This document shows positions 16,931 to 25,416 of a DNA stretch of 64,000 nucleotides, one piece after another (within the stretch, counting starts at the first letter, position 1; each line of letters opens with the position of its first letter). A program made the position numbers and the translations under genes. The notes beneath the pieces were generated by a model, which worked only from the letters and a program-made list of their open reading frames with translations, was not told the origin of the DNA and did no database searches. The DNA lies in assembly GCA_963526735.1 (NCBI GenBank), contig CAURNU010000004.1:1-64000 (forward strand), in the 5' to 3' direction. This stretch comes from CAMUQR01 sp963526735. GTDB taxonomy: Bacteria > Patescibacteriota > Saccharimonadia > Saccharimonadales > Saccharimonadaceae.

Positions 16931-18751
16931 TTATGGTGTTTTGTAAACAGTTTGACGTTCGCCCGCCCAATCAAGCACCTGATAATAGCGATCTGTACTA
17001 TCGACCAACCGATGACCGTTATATCCCGTCACGCCTTTTTGGCTAAAATAATACAAATTCGTCTGAAATAAACCAACCGCTGGCACATCATCCAGCCATT
17101 GTTTTAAGAAAATGTTATATTTAGCAGTCCGCAGTTCCAAATCTTGTTTCAAACGCGCACTAGCTAATGCTTCATCGGCAATTTTATTTTTGTAGTTCGA
17201 GAAGTTCAAGCCCAGTTCGTTCACCTGCGATGAATGCCAAAAACCATACACATCGGGATCTGCCCCAAGATTCATTTCATAGACTAAAATGTCATAATTT
17301 TTAGCCTTAAAAATCTCCTGAGCCGTGCCAAAATCATCCGCTTTCAAATCCACCAAACGCAATTCGACCTTGACGCCGAACTCCTCAAGTTTTTTCGCGA
17401 TAAATTCTGCCGCCGATTGATATTGTGTATTACGTACGCTGACCAAGTTCAACTTAAGTGGTTGTGATTGGGCGTCCACCCAGCGACCGTCCTGGCGATG
17501 ATAACCAAGTGCCGTCAACTGCGCCTCAGCCGTTTCCAACTTATGGCGAGCATCATACACGATATTTTGGTTGCCCAGCTGACCTTTTAAAATCGGCAAA
17601 TTAAACTCCGAAAACACTCCATCTTGATCAAATTTCTGCTGACGTAATTGTTCCACGCCCATCGCCGTCCGCAAAGCCTGACGCATACGCACATCCTTGA
17701 CCATTGTTTGATTAACATTAAAGAACGCCATCACGCCGTTATTCAAACTAGCCACTTTTCGCTCAAATTTATCAGCCGGCAACTGATCATTTGCCACCGC
17801 CAAAGTCGTTGCTATCGCATTCACCTCGCCGGCTTTCAAACCTTTGAGCAATTTTTCTTGATTATTATAAACATGTAGCTCAAAGCGTCCCAAATCACGC
17901 TTTTGGTAGTATTTATCATTGGCCGTCAGTGACAACACCTGCTTCGATTCTGGCGTATCCACCCCAGTCGTCGTAAATGATTTTACTTTAAACTTACCTG
18001 AACCAACCGGCGCCTGACTATAATCACTTCCACGCAAATCACCACCCTCAATTTTACTCAAAAGATGCTTTGGTAAAATCGCAAAATCCAACAAATGCGG
18101 AAATGGCGCATATGGCGACCGCAAGCTAAATTCCACCGCATAATCACTAATTACCTTAGCGCTTACACCACGCAACACTTGACCAGTGAATGAGCCAACG
18201 GCTTGGTTTTTAAATAAATCGACCGTATATTTCACGTCTTCAGCTGTCAAATTAGTGCCGTCGTGCCATTTCACATCATCACGCAAGGCAATCGTATATG
18301 TCAATTCATCTGGACTCGTTAAAATCGATTTTGCCAAATCACCTTTGAGCGCACCAGTTTCGTCATATTGGTATAACCGTGAAAAAATCAGCTGGCTAGC
18401 CAGCTTATCTGCCTCAGTTTCCGAAAATAACGGATTTAAAGTCGAAATTTTACCAACCATACCTTCGATAAAAGTACTATCCTTAGCGCCAGCCAACGTC
18501 TGATAACGTTGTTGCGAAAAAAATAAATCCACACTCGTCGCCATCAGCACCAGCACGATTAGTAATACCCACACAATAATCGGCCGACGAACCTGCTGAA
18601 TGCGTCGCCACCGACTAGTCACAAATTCATGGGTATGCCCCGAAATTGACAATTCCGCTCGTCGAAAACGCTCAACGAAACCCCGTCGATCAAGTTTTGA
18701 CCGCTCAAATCGTTGCCAATCTGGTTTATCTGGTAAAAAATTACTTGCCAT
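16931..18751 (-). CDS. Membrane-anchored oligopeptide-binding protein (SBP_bac_5)
   Basis: 606 residues of the DppA/OppA extracellular solute-binding class: LNPLFSETEADKLASQLIF, LRDDVKWHDGTNLTAEDV and the ADPDVYGFWHSSQVNELG region are typical. Unlike usual lipoproteins it has no lipobox; a charged cytoplasmic segment of about 55 residues precedes one membrane helix (about 58-77). No permease or ATPase gene is adjacent. It is 6 bases after secG. It could feed an importer encoded elsewhere or act as a surface peptide binder. Confidence 0.88.
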   Translation of the reverse strand: MASNFLPDKPDWQRFERSKLDRRGFVERFRRAELSISGHTHEFVTSRWRRIQQVRRPIIVWVLLIVLVLMATSVDLFFSQQRYQTLAGAKDSTFIEGMVGKISTLNPLFSETEADKLASQLIFSRLYQYDETGALKGDLAKSILTSPDELTYTIALRDDVKWHDGTNLTAEDVKYTVDLFKNQAVGSFTGQVLRGVSAKVISDYAVEFSLRSPYAPFPHLLDFAILPKHLLSKIEGGDLRGSDYSQAPVGSGKFKVKSFTTTGVDTPESKQVLSLTANDKYYQKRDLGRFELHVYNNQEKLLKGLKAGEVNAIATTLAVANDQLPADKFERKVASLNNGVMAFFNVNQTMVKDVRMRQALRTAMGVEQLRQQKFDQDGVFSEFNLPILKGQLGNQNIVYDARHKLETAEAQLTALGYHRQDGRWVDAQSQPLKLNLVSVRNTQYQSAAEFIAKKLEEFGVKVELRLVDLKADDFGTAQEIFKAKNYDILVYEMNLGADPDVYGFWHSSQVNELGLNFSNYKNKIADEALASARLKQDLELRTAKYNIFLKQWLDDVPAVGLFQTNLYYFSQKGVTGYNGHRLVDSTDRYYQVLDWAGERQTVYKTP

Positions 18752-18757
18752 TGAGGT

Positions 18758-18976
18758 TTATTTTACAAATAGAATTGATGCCAAAATTGACATCACAAAC
18801 ACCGTTGCTGAGAAGACAGTCGTTTGGAAAATACGTTTTTCGATACCGCGTCGGGTAGTATATAGCTCACCTGAAGCGCCAAATCCAGCCCCGAGGCTTG
18901 CTCCGCGTTGTTGTAATAAAATCAACAACACTGTGATAATCGCCGAAATTACAGTTACATAGCCAATTGTGTCCAT
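18758..18976 (-). CDS. secG: Preprotein translocase subunit SecG
   Basis: 72 residues with two membrane segments and the conserved LLQQRGASLGAGFG stretch that typifies SecG. It is an accessory subunit of the SecYEG channel. The start is the ATG at 18976, preceded by AAGGAAAGGA and one base beyond the stop of the upstream gene. Confidence 0.92.
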   Translation of the reverse strand: MDTIGYVTVISAIITVLLILLQQRGASLGAGFGASGELYTTRRGIEKRIFQTTVFSATVFVMSILASILFVK

Positions 18977-18977
18977 T

Positions 18978-19379
18978 TTAATCCTTTCCTTCAAACAAAT
19001 TAGTAATCAAATAGTTCACTAAACTCATCACGATGCCACCGATAATTGCCGTTCCAAAACCGATCGACAAACCCGGCACGAACACCGCTGTCAGATAAAT
19101 AATTGCACCATTAATCACAAACATAAATAATCCCAAGCTCAAAAACACCGCCGGCAAGGTCAAGATTGTCAGAATTGGTTTCACAAATTCGTTCAGCAAT
19201 GAAAAAATAAAACCGATAATCACAAACGCCATCATCGTATCCCACATGCCGTTGAGCGTTGCTAAATACGCCGGCTGATACAGCCAGACCACCACATAAA
19301 ACGAAATTGAGTTCGCAATCAGACGCGAAGCAAAAGATTTACCTTGTTGTGGACCGACCACTCGTTGATTTTTATTCAT
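18978..19379 (-). CDS. Phage holin-4 superfamily (YvlD-like) membrane protein
   Basis: 133 residues with four predicted membrane segments. The central LLNEFVKPILTILTLPAVFL motif is characteristic of the PF04020 family, found in many bacterial chromosomes despite its holin name. Its function is not established. First gene of the unit with secG and the binding protein. TATAAT lies 6 bases before the ATG. Confidence 0.85.
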   Translation of the reverse strand: MNKNQRVVGPQQGKSFASRLIANSISFYVVVWLYQPAYLATLNGMWDTMMAFVIIGFIFSLLNEFVKPILTILTLPAVFLSLGLFMFVINGAIIYLTAVFVPGLSIGFGTAIIGGIVMSLVNYLITNLFEGKD

Positions 19380-19385
19380 ATTTAA

Positions 19386-19391
19386 ATTATA
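19386..19391 (-). promoter_or_regulatory. Extended -10 box of the secG unit (leaderless)
   Basis: TTGATATAAT on the minus strand, ending 6 bases before the ATG at 19379. Confidence 0.6.
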
Positions 19392-19454
19392 TCAAGCTTG
19401 GGCATTTTTGTCACTGTTTTAAGCCTGTTTTTATTGCGATTTTAGTAATACTTT

Positions 19455-20909
19455 TTATTCCAGCGCCCGCCAAACTAAACGCGCCTTAGCTTCACCGATT
19501 AACTCTTTGACCGAGTCAAAACCCGCCCGTTTAATACCAGCTAATGATTTGTATTTTGCTAATAGTTTTTGACGCGTAGTTGGACCGATGCCTTTGATTT
19601 GATCGAGCGCGCTAATAGTTTGAGCTTCGACTTTTAACTTCGTGTGGTATCCTACCGCAAACCGATGCGCCTCATCACGAATCCGTTGCAGAAGCTTAAT
19701 CACCGCCGTATTGTGAGGTAATTTCACCAGATAAAATTCACCTTCTTCAAACACCAACCCTTGGAGTTCCGCCACTTTGACCGCGCTGAGTTTAATATTG
19801 GACAGTTGTTTATGAATAACGATTATTTCTTGCTTCTCCGCTAGTCCAAACATTGGCAAATGACCATCGCTCGCCGAAATCGCCGCTTGGAGCTGTCCCT
19901 TACCACCATCAATCAACACCACATCGGGACGTGGCCAGTTTTGATTAAAACGTCGCTTAATCGTCTCGTTCATATTATAAAAATCGTTATTTTGGTCAAT
20001 CTTAGTTTTAAATTTGCGATATTCAGTACGTTTTGCAAGGCCGTTAATAAACACCACCATACTAGCCACCACATTTGTCCCACTCTGGTGCGAAATATCA
20101 TAGCCCTCAATCCGCGCCGGCGGACACTCTAACCCAAACAGCTGACGCAAATCACTCAACGCTTGATCGTGTGATAGATTTTGCTCCACATCAATAATCC
20201 GCACCTTGCGTTGCAGAGCTTCGAGCGCTTGGATTTGATTACGTAATTTGACAGCTTGTTCAAACTGCTGATTATTAGCCAGTTCAGTCATTTGGCGCTG
20301 AAGTTCGGTGATGATTTGCCGTTTTTCACCTCTGATATAGCGACGAATTTGGCGCAAATCATTCAAGTACTTCTGTTGCTCACTGGCTGTCGTCAGTGGT
20401 GGATTTAAACCAATATGCCAATCGAGACGTGATGTGCTTTTTGCCTCCAGCGGTCGCGTCAAATACGGAAAAATCCAACGCAAATAGCGCATCGCTTGTT
20501 TAATTGGATAGGCACTATAAAACGGCCCAAAATATTCACCACCGTCGTCAAACGGCTGACGGGTAAAGCTCACAAATGGCAATTGATCACCGGAAATCTT
20601 AATATAAGTCGCCGATTTATCATCGCGCAATAAAATATTAAAACTCGGCTTGTAGCGCTTAATCAGTTCCGACTCTAAAAACAACGCATCCAGTTCCGAA
20701 TCAGTTTCAATCCATTCCAGATCAGCAATTTCCTTCACCAGTGCTGTCGTTTTCGGATCAGGCAAACGTTTTTGGAAATATTGTTTGACACGATTTTTGA
20801 GCACTTTAGCCTTGCCAACATAAATAATTTCACCATTGGCGTTTTTATGCAGATATACGCCTGGCGATTTCGGTAGATGTTTCAACTTGTGAGCTAAGGC
20901 GTCGTTCAT
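19455..20909 (-). CDS. uvrC: Excinuclease ABC subunit C (short form)
   Basis: Makes both incisions during nucleotide excision repair. The 484 residues contain the GIY-YIG nuclease (PGVYLHKNANGEIIYVGKAK at 15-34), a UVR domain near 200-235, the RNase H-like nuclease (GYDISHQSGT, VLIDGGKGQL, RDEAHRFA) and one or two helix-hairpin-helix motifs at the C-terminus (IKGIGPTTRQKLL). All catalytic parts are present, but it is about 100 residues shorter than typical UvrC, mainly in the linker regions. It starts 4 bases after uvrA, with no ribosome site. Confidence 0.95.
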   Translation of the reverse strand: MNDALAHKLKHLPKSPGVYLHKNANGEIIYVGKAKVLKNRVKQYFQKRLPDPKTTALVKEIADLEWIETDSELDALFLESELIKRYKPSFNILLRDDKSATYIKISGDQLPFVSFTRQPFDDGGEYFGPFYSAYPIKQAMRYLRWIFPYLTRPLEAKSTSRLDWHIGLNPPLTTASEQQKYLNDLRQIRRYIRGEKRQIITELQRQMTELANNQQFEQAVKLRNQIQALEALQRKVRIIDVEQNLSHDQALSDLRQLFGLECPPARIEGYDISHQSGTNVVASMVVFINGLAKRTEYRKFKTKIDQNNDFYNMNETIKRRFNQNWPRPDVVLIDGGKGQLQAAISASDGHLPMFGLAEKQEIIVIHKQLSNIKLSAVKVAELQGLVFEEGEFYLVKLPHNTAVIKLLQRIRDEAHRFAVGYHTKLKVEAQTISALDQIKGIGPTTRQKLLAKYKSLAGIKRAGFDSVKELIGEAKARLVWRALE

Positions 20910-20913
20910 TGGT

Positions 20914-23727
20914 TTAAATAATTTTCTTTAAATAACGACCAGTATGCGACTCAGCACAATTTGCCACCTGTTCTGGCGAGCCAGCCACTACCACTTGCCC
21001 ACCATCAGCTCCGCCTTCTGGTCCCATATCAATAATATAATCAGCGACTTTAATCAAATCCAAATTATGCTCAATCACCACCACGCTATTACCCTCATCC
21101 GCCAATCGTTGCAAAATCCCAATCAGGCGATTGACATCATCAATATGCAGACCAGTCGTTGGCTCATCGAGAATATACATGGTTTTACCAGTTGAACGTT
21201 TCGATAATTCAGTCGCTAATTTAATACGCTGAGCTTCACCACCCGACAAAGTCGTCGCTGATTGACCCAGTCCAATATAGCCAAGCCCCACATCCATCAG
21301 CACATCCAAACGACGCTTAATAGCTGGAATATTTTCAAAAAACTCTGCCGCTTGTTCAATGGTCATTTCTAGCACTTCGCTGATGTTTTTACCTTTATAC
21401 TTAATTGCTAACACGTCTGGATTGTAGCGTTTGCCATGACATTCTTCACAAGTGACATAAACATCTGGTAAAAACAGCATTTCGATTTTTTTGACACCAT
21501 CACCAGCACAGCTTTCACAACGTCCACCTGGCACGTTAAAACTAAACCGACCCGATTTATAACCACGAATATTAGCTTCTGGCGTCGATGCGAATAATTC
21601 CCGAATCTGCGTAAACATACCGGTATAAGTCGCTGGATTGGAACGAGGCGTCCGACCAATTGGCGACTGGTCAATAATAATCGCCTTATCTAGATGTTTT
21701 AAACCAACAATTTCATCATGCTCACCAGCAATATCTTTCGACCGATAAAAATGATTCATCAACGAACGGGCTAAAATCTGATTAATTAAAGTCGATTTAC
21801 CCGAACCCGACACGCCTGATACTACCGTTAGCACACCGAGCGGAATCGCCACATCAATATTTTTTAGATTATTATGGCGCGCACCTTTAATCACCAGCTG
21901 GCGGTCTTTGTTAATCGGCCGACGTTTAGACCGAGCGACAATTTGCTTCGCGCCCGACAGATATTGACCGGTAATGCTTTCGGCCACCTGCGCCACCTCT
22001 CTCGGTGTGCCAGCCGCCACGATTTGCCCACCGTGTTTACCAGCGCCTGGACCAACATCAATCAGATAATCAGCCTCCCGAATCGTATCTTCATCGTGCT
22101 CGACCACCAGCACAGTATTACCAAGATCGCGCAAATATTTAAGTGTACCAAGTAGTCGATCATTATCACGTTGATGTAGACCAATCGATGGCTCGTCCAG
22201 CACATACAACACGCCCTGCAGACCCGAACCAATCTGTGTTGCTAACCGAATGCGTTGCGCCTCACCACCCGACAAAGTATTCGCCGCTCGACCCAGCTCC
22301 AGATAATTTAAGCCGACATCCGACATAAACTTCAGACGAGCCGTAATTTCCTTAATAATCATCTCGGCAATTTTAGCTTCATCATCGGTCAGTTTTAAAT
22401 TTCCGTTGAATAATTCCAGAGCGCGATCAACATTGAGATCAGTAATATCCATAATATTCAGCCCGTCAATGGTTACAGCTAGCACTTCTGGCTTGAGTTT
22501 CCGACCGCCACAAGCGTGACAAGCCTTTTCGCGCATATATCGCTCAATGTCTTTGCGCATAAACTCACTAGCTGTTTCTTTATGACGACGCTCTAAATTC
22601 GGAATGATACCCTCGAACACTGTTTGGTAAGTTTTACCACCAGCCATTTCTAAAGTATATTTTTCATTGCCAGTGCCATAGAGGATTTTATGTTTGACCT
22701 CGTCGCTCATTTCACGCACCGGTTGATGCACCGAGAAGCCGTGTTTTTCGCCGACCACCGCTAATCGTTTAACATACCAAGCATCATAACCAACTCGATT
22801 ATATGGGCGAACTGCACCCTCCGCAATTGTCAGATTCGGGTTAAAAATCAGATTCGGATCGATTTCTAAGTGATTTCCCAGGCCACTACAGACCGGACAT
22901 GCCCCCAGTGGTGAGTTAAAGCTAAACAATCGCGGTTCCAGCTCTGGAATATGAATCTCTGGATGGTCTGGACAAGCGTAATTTTGGGAATAACTGGTAA
23001 TTTGCTCGGTCTCAGCGTCGAGGATCTCCACGATACCGCCACTAATTTCCAGAGCCTGCTCCACCGAAGTCGTTAAACGACTTGCTAGATCCGCCTCCAG
23101 TACTAACCGATCAACCACCAGCTCAATATCATGTTTAAAAGTTTTCTTTAATTCAGGAAATTCATCCAGTGCGTAAATCGTGCCATCTACCCGAATTCGC
23201 GCAAAACCACGTCTAGAATATTCGCTTGGTAAATGCTGAAATTCGCCTTTTTTCGATTTAACTAACGGCGCTAAGATAATCGTTTTTTTGCCGTTGAATT
23301 GCTCGAGGATTTCATTGACGATTAATTGTGGGGTACGCTTCGAGACTTTTTTACCACAAACCGGACAATGCGGTACGCCAATTCGCGCAAATAGCAACCG
23401 CAGATAGTCATAAATCTCAGTCACTGTCGCGACCGTCGAGCGTGGGTTACGAGAAGTAGACTTTTGGTCAATCGAAATCGCCGGACTGAGCCCAGTAATC
23501 ATATCAACGTCCGGCTTATCCATCACCCCTAAAAACTGCCGGGCATAGCTTGACAAACTCTCGACATAACGACGCTGTCCCTCAGCATAAATCGTATCAA
23601 ACGCTAAAGTTGATTTACCCGATCCCGATAAGCCAGTGATCACTACTAACTTATTGCGAGGAATGCGCACATCAATGTTTTTCAGGTTATGCTCTCGAGC
23701 CCCCTGAACCTCAATAAAATCCTGCAT
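20914..23727 (-). CDS. uvrA: Excinuclease ABC subunit A
   Basis: Damage-recognition ATPase of 937 residues, normal length. Both ABC modules are intact: GLSGSGKST near 31 and GVSGSGKST near 630, with LSGGEAQRI twice. Zinc-binding cysteines are seen at CPVCGKK, CHACGG and CESCAGDG/CEECHGKRYN. It forms an operon with uvrC, while uvrB is 16 kb away. Confidence 0.98.
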   Translation of the reverse strand: MQDFIEVQGAREHNLKNIDVRIPRNKLVVITGLSGSGKSTLAFDTIYAEGQRRYVESLSSYARQFLGVMDKPDVDMITGLSPAISIDQKSTSRNPRSTVATVTEIYDYLRLLFARIGVPHCPVCGKKVSKRTPQLIVNEILEQFNGKKTIILAPLVKSKKGEFQHLPSEYSRRGFARIRVDGTIYALDEFPELKKTFKHDIELVVDRLVLEADLASRLTTSVEQALEISGGIVEILDAETEQITSYSQNYACPDHPEIHIPELEPRLFSFNSPLGACPVCSGLGNHLEIDPNLIFNPNLTIAEGAVRPYNRVGYDAWYVKRLAVVGEKHGFSVHQPVREMSDEVKHKILYGTGNEKYTLEMAGGKTYQTVFEGIIPNLERRHKETASEFMRKDIERYMREKACHACGGRKLKPEVLAVTIDGLNIMDITDLNVDRALELFNGNLKLTDDEAKIAEMIIKEITARLKFMSDVGLNYLELGRAANTLSGGEAQRIRLATQIGSGLQGVLYVLDEPSIGLHQRDNDRLLGTLKYLRDLGNTVLVVEHDEDTIREADYLIDVGPGAGKHGGQIVAAGTPREVAQVAESITGQYLSGAKQIVARSKRRPINKDRQLVIKGARHNNLKNIDVAIPLGVLTVVSGVSGSGKSTLINQILARSLMNHFYRSKDIAGEHDEIVGLKHLDKAIIIDQSPIGRTPRSNPATYTGMFTQIRELFASTPEANIRGYKSGRFSFNVPGGRCESCAGDGVKKIEMLFLPDVYVTCEECHGKRYNPDVLAIKYKGKNISEVLEMTIEQAAEFFENIPAIKRRLDVLMDVGLGYIGLGQSATTLSGGEAQRIKLATELSKRSTGKTMYILDEPTTGLHIDDVNRLIGILQRLADEGNSVVVIEHNLDLIKVADYIIDMGPEGGADGGQVVVAGSPEQVANCAESHTGRYLKKII

Positions 23728-23738
23728 ATCAAGGGTTA

Positions 23739-23744
23739 ATTATA
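23739..23744 (-). promoter_or_regulatory. Extended -10 box of uvrA-uvrC
   Basis: TGGTATAAT on the minus strand, ending 11 bases before the uvrA ATG, giving at most a very short leader. Confidence 0.55.
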
Positions 23745-23785
23745 CCATAATTCAAGGTTAAAAAACATCTTTTTTTAAAATATCA

Positions 23786-23814
23786 TTGACTTTTTCCTTA
23801 AAAAGCTCTATAAT
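23786..23814 (+). promoter_or_regulatory. Strong promoter of the glycine-rich peptide gene
   Basis: TTGACT (23786-23791), 17 bases and TATAAT (23809-23814), close to the consensus. The leader is about 46 bases. Confidence 0.85.
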
Positions 23815-23866
23815 GAAACTCGGTAATCTTTTTTATGAAACGTATTTAAATTAGGAGGTAATAAGT

Positions 23867-23968
23867 ATGAGATCTTTATTTAAAAAAGGTACTTCAGGTG
23901 GTAATACTGGCGGCGGCGGGCATAAGGGCGGCACTGGCACGTCTCAAAACGGTGGCGGCAGAAATTAA
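23867..23968 (+). CDS. 33-residue glycine-rich basic peptide
   Basis: The frame encodes MRSLFKKGTSGG followed by Gly, Thr, Ser, Asn, His and Lys to a final GGGRN. 14 of 33 residues are Gly and net charge is positive. It is short, but the whole transcription unit is strong: near-consensus promoter, AGGAGGT ribosome site 8 bases before the ATG, and a terminator 10 bases after the stop. No signal peptide, membrane segment, Cys or leader-peptide motif is visible, and no processing or export genes are adjacent. I do not recognise it; a small basic protein or an unmodified antimicrobial-like peptide are both open. Confidence 0.7.
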   Translation: MRSLFKKGTSGGNTGGGGHKGGTGTSQNGGGRN

Positions 23969-23978
23969 TCATCTATCA

Positions 23979-24005
23979 GGAGCGATACGTCGCTCCTTTA
24001 ATTAT
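23979..24005 (+). terminator. Terminator of the glycine-rich peptide gene
   Basis: GGAGCGA TACG TCGCTCC (23979-23996) followed by TTTAATTAT. Confidence 0.8.
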
Positions 24006-24051
24006 AGTATTAACAACAAGCTTTAGTAATCGCCAACTCAGTTTTATTAAT

Positions 24052-24687
24052 ATGATCACTTTTCACACAAATTGCACACCACGCATGCAGCAACGCATTC
24101 ACAAATGTTGTCAGCATGCTTTTGAGATTGTTCATGACAAACTTAAGTTAACCGCCGAGCCAGATTTTTATTTCTTCAAAACCAGCCAACAACCAATTGG
24201 CAACGAAACACTCACTGGATTTTCTCAAGAATCTGGTGTGATCATTTGTCGATTTTTTAAGGTCAATTTTTGCGACCAAGAACTACTGGCTTTTTTGATG
24301 CACGAGCTCAATCACATTCGCCAAGGTCAGGTATTCTCAATTGAGCAACATCCAACGCTATTTAACTGGATGCTAGCTGAAGGTTTGGCAGTGACGTTTG
24401 AGCAAGAACTTGGTTTAAAAACAACTCTCCTCAGCCCGCAACCCGACGATTCAACTCTACGAGCGGGACTACAGCAAATTATCACGATTAACGACACCAA
24501 CAACTGGAATCATTACGATTGGTTTTACAACTTTGACCGCCAAGCCGATTTACCGATTAATTTCGCTTATCACATTGGTCGATGGCTAGTAACTGAATTT
24601 TGTGTTTATTATAAGATCCAACCCAGTCAAGCACTTGATTATCAGCTAACTGACTTCTTGCGTTTTGCGGAGGTTTTATGCGCTTAA
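24052..24687 (+). CDS. Second DUF2268-type predicted zinc protease
   Basis: 211 residues. MHELNHIRQGQ near 83 gives HExxH and AEGLAVTFEQE near 112 the third ligand. The C-terminal AYHIGRWLVTEFCVYYKI segment parallels GYSLGYYLVKKYLEKTG of the gene at 15120-15770, so the two are diverged relatives. No signal peptide. No clear ribosome site. It overlaps the next gene by 10 bases. Confidence 0.78.
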   Translation: MITFHTNCTPRMQQRIHKCCQHAFEIVHDKLKLTAEPDFYFFKTSQQPIGNETLTGFSQESGVIICRFFKVNFCDQELLAFLMHELNHIRQGQVFSIEQHPTLFNWMLAEGLAVTFEQELGLKTTLLSPQPDDSTLRAGLQQIITINDTNNWNHYDWFYNFDRQADLPINFAYHIGRWLVTEFCVYYKIQPSQALDYQLTDFLRFAEVLCA

Positions 24688-24959
24688 TTATTTTAGGGCA
24701 AGCTCGTCACGACCGATATTTTTCGAATTTAATTCAAAAAGCGTATTCTTGCGCAATACATAATTTAAACCAACACAATATCCCTAGAGACAGAGACTGT
24801 TTATGTTTTTTACAATATGAAACTAACGACGAGTGTGGCGTCGACACTCGCATCACCCCAGAAACAATCGAGCTAGTCATTAGTCAAGCCCAGCCACCAA
24901 CCTTAACCACTCTCAGCAAAGCTATGCGTCAGGCTATTTTACAATTCACAACCAAGTAA
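24678..24959 (+). CDS. Hypothetical 93-residue protein coupled to the DUF2268 protease
   Basis: No family recognised. Soluble, with several Cys, and a start supported by GGAGG inside the end of the upstream gene. The 10-base overlap implies coupled expression, so a substrate, inhibitor or partner of the protease is possible but unproven. Confidence 0.65.
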   Translation: MRLIILGQARHDRYFSNLIQKAYSCAIHNLNQHNIPRDRDCLCFLQYETNDECGVDTRITPETIELVISQAQPPTLTTLSKAMRQAILQFTTK

Positions 24960-24980
24960 AAACCCGCCAAATGGCGGGTT
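24957..24980 (-). terminator. Terminator of the zinc-ribbon gene
   Basis: AACCCGCC AAAT GGCGGGTT (24961-24980); on the minus strand the stem is followed by T residues. It may partly serve the convergent plus-strand gene too. Confidence 0.8.
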
Positions 24981-25002
24981 AAGGGTTATACGGGTTTGCT
25001 TT

Positions 25003-25263
25003 TTAGTCAAACGACTCATGATCCATGAAATCTTCATAAGATTCATTCGGATGAAGAAACTCAGTCTCATAGTCACCGAAATAATCTTTTTCAGGCTCCA
25101 ATTTCGGTCCTACTTTAAAAAATCTTTCACCGCATTCCGGGCATTTATATCTGTCATGCTCATAATCTTCGTATCGAGGATTATTTTTTCTCAAGACAGG
25201 ACCATCATCACACAGTGGACAAAAAAGTTTAACTTTCTTGTTCTTTGTTGATTTTTTAGCCAT
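25003..25263 (-). CDS. Small zinc-ribbon protein
   Basis: 86 residues: a basic N-terminus, then CPLCDDG and CPECGERF (two CxxC pairs about 25 residues apart) that should bind one zinc, then a very acidic C-terminal 35 residues. A strong GGAGGGGG ribosome site precedes the ATG, and the promoter is near consensus, so it is likely well expressed. The function is unknown; zinc-ribbon plus acidic tail is seen in nucleic-acid or ribosome-linked small proteins. Confidence 0.8.
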   Translation of the reverse strand: MAKKSTKNKKVKLFCPLCDDGPVLRKNNPRYEDYEHDRYKCPECGERFFKVGPKLEPEKDYFGDYETEFLHPNESYEDFMDHESFD

Positions 25264-25293
25264 TATGACCCCCTCCTTTCTTTAAAAAACTAT

Positions 25294-25334
25294 CAAAATA
25301 TTAGCTTATCGTTCATTATTCTGTTAATATTTTG
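25294..25334 (-). repeat. Inverted repeat in the leader of the zinc-ribbon gene
   Basis: Perfect 10-bp arms CAAAATATTA (25294-25303) and TAATATTTTG (25325-25334) with a 21-base spacer lie between promoter and ribosome site. It could be a protein operator or an RNA hairpin. Confidence 0.6.
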
Positions 25335-25344
25335 ACCGCTATTC

Positions 25345-25372
25345 ATCATACCACATCGATCTCCACTGTCAA
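25345..25372 (-). promoter_or_regulatory. Promoter of the zinc-ribbon gene
   Basis: TTGACA (25367-25372), a 16-base spacer and extended TGGTATGAT (TATGAT 25345-25350) on the minus strand. Confidence 0.75.
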
Positions 25373-25416
25373 GCCAGAATTTACCTTTTAATCTAACCAA
25401 ATAAATTCATCCTGAA

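Noticed and set aside
18978..19379. Prophage remnant, because of the holin-4 family name
   Set aside because: The family is widespread in chromosomes outside phages; no other phage gene is nearby, and the gene is in a unit with secG.
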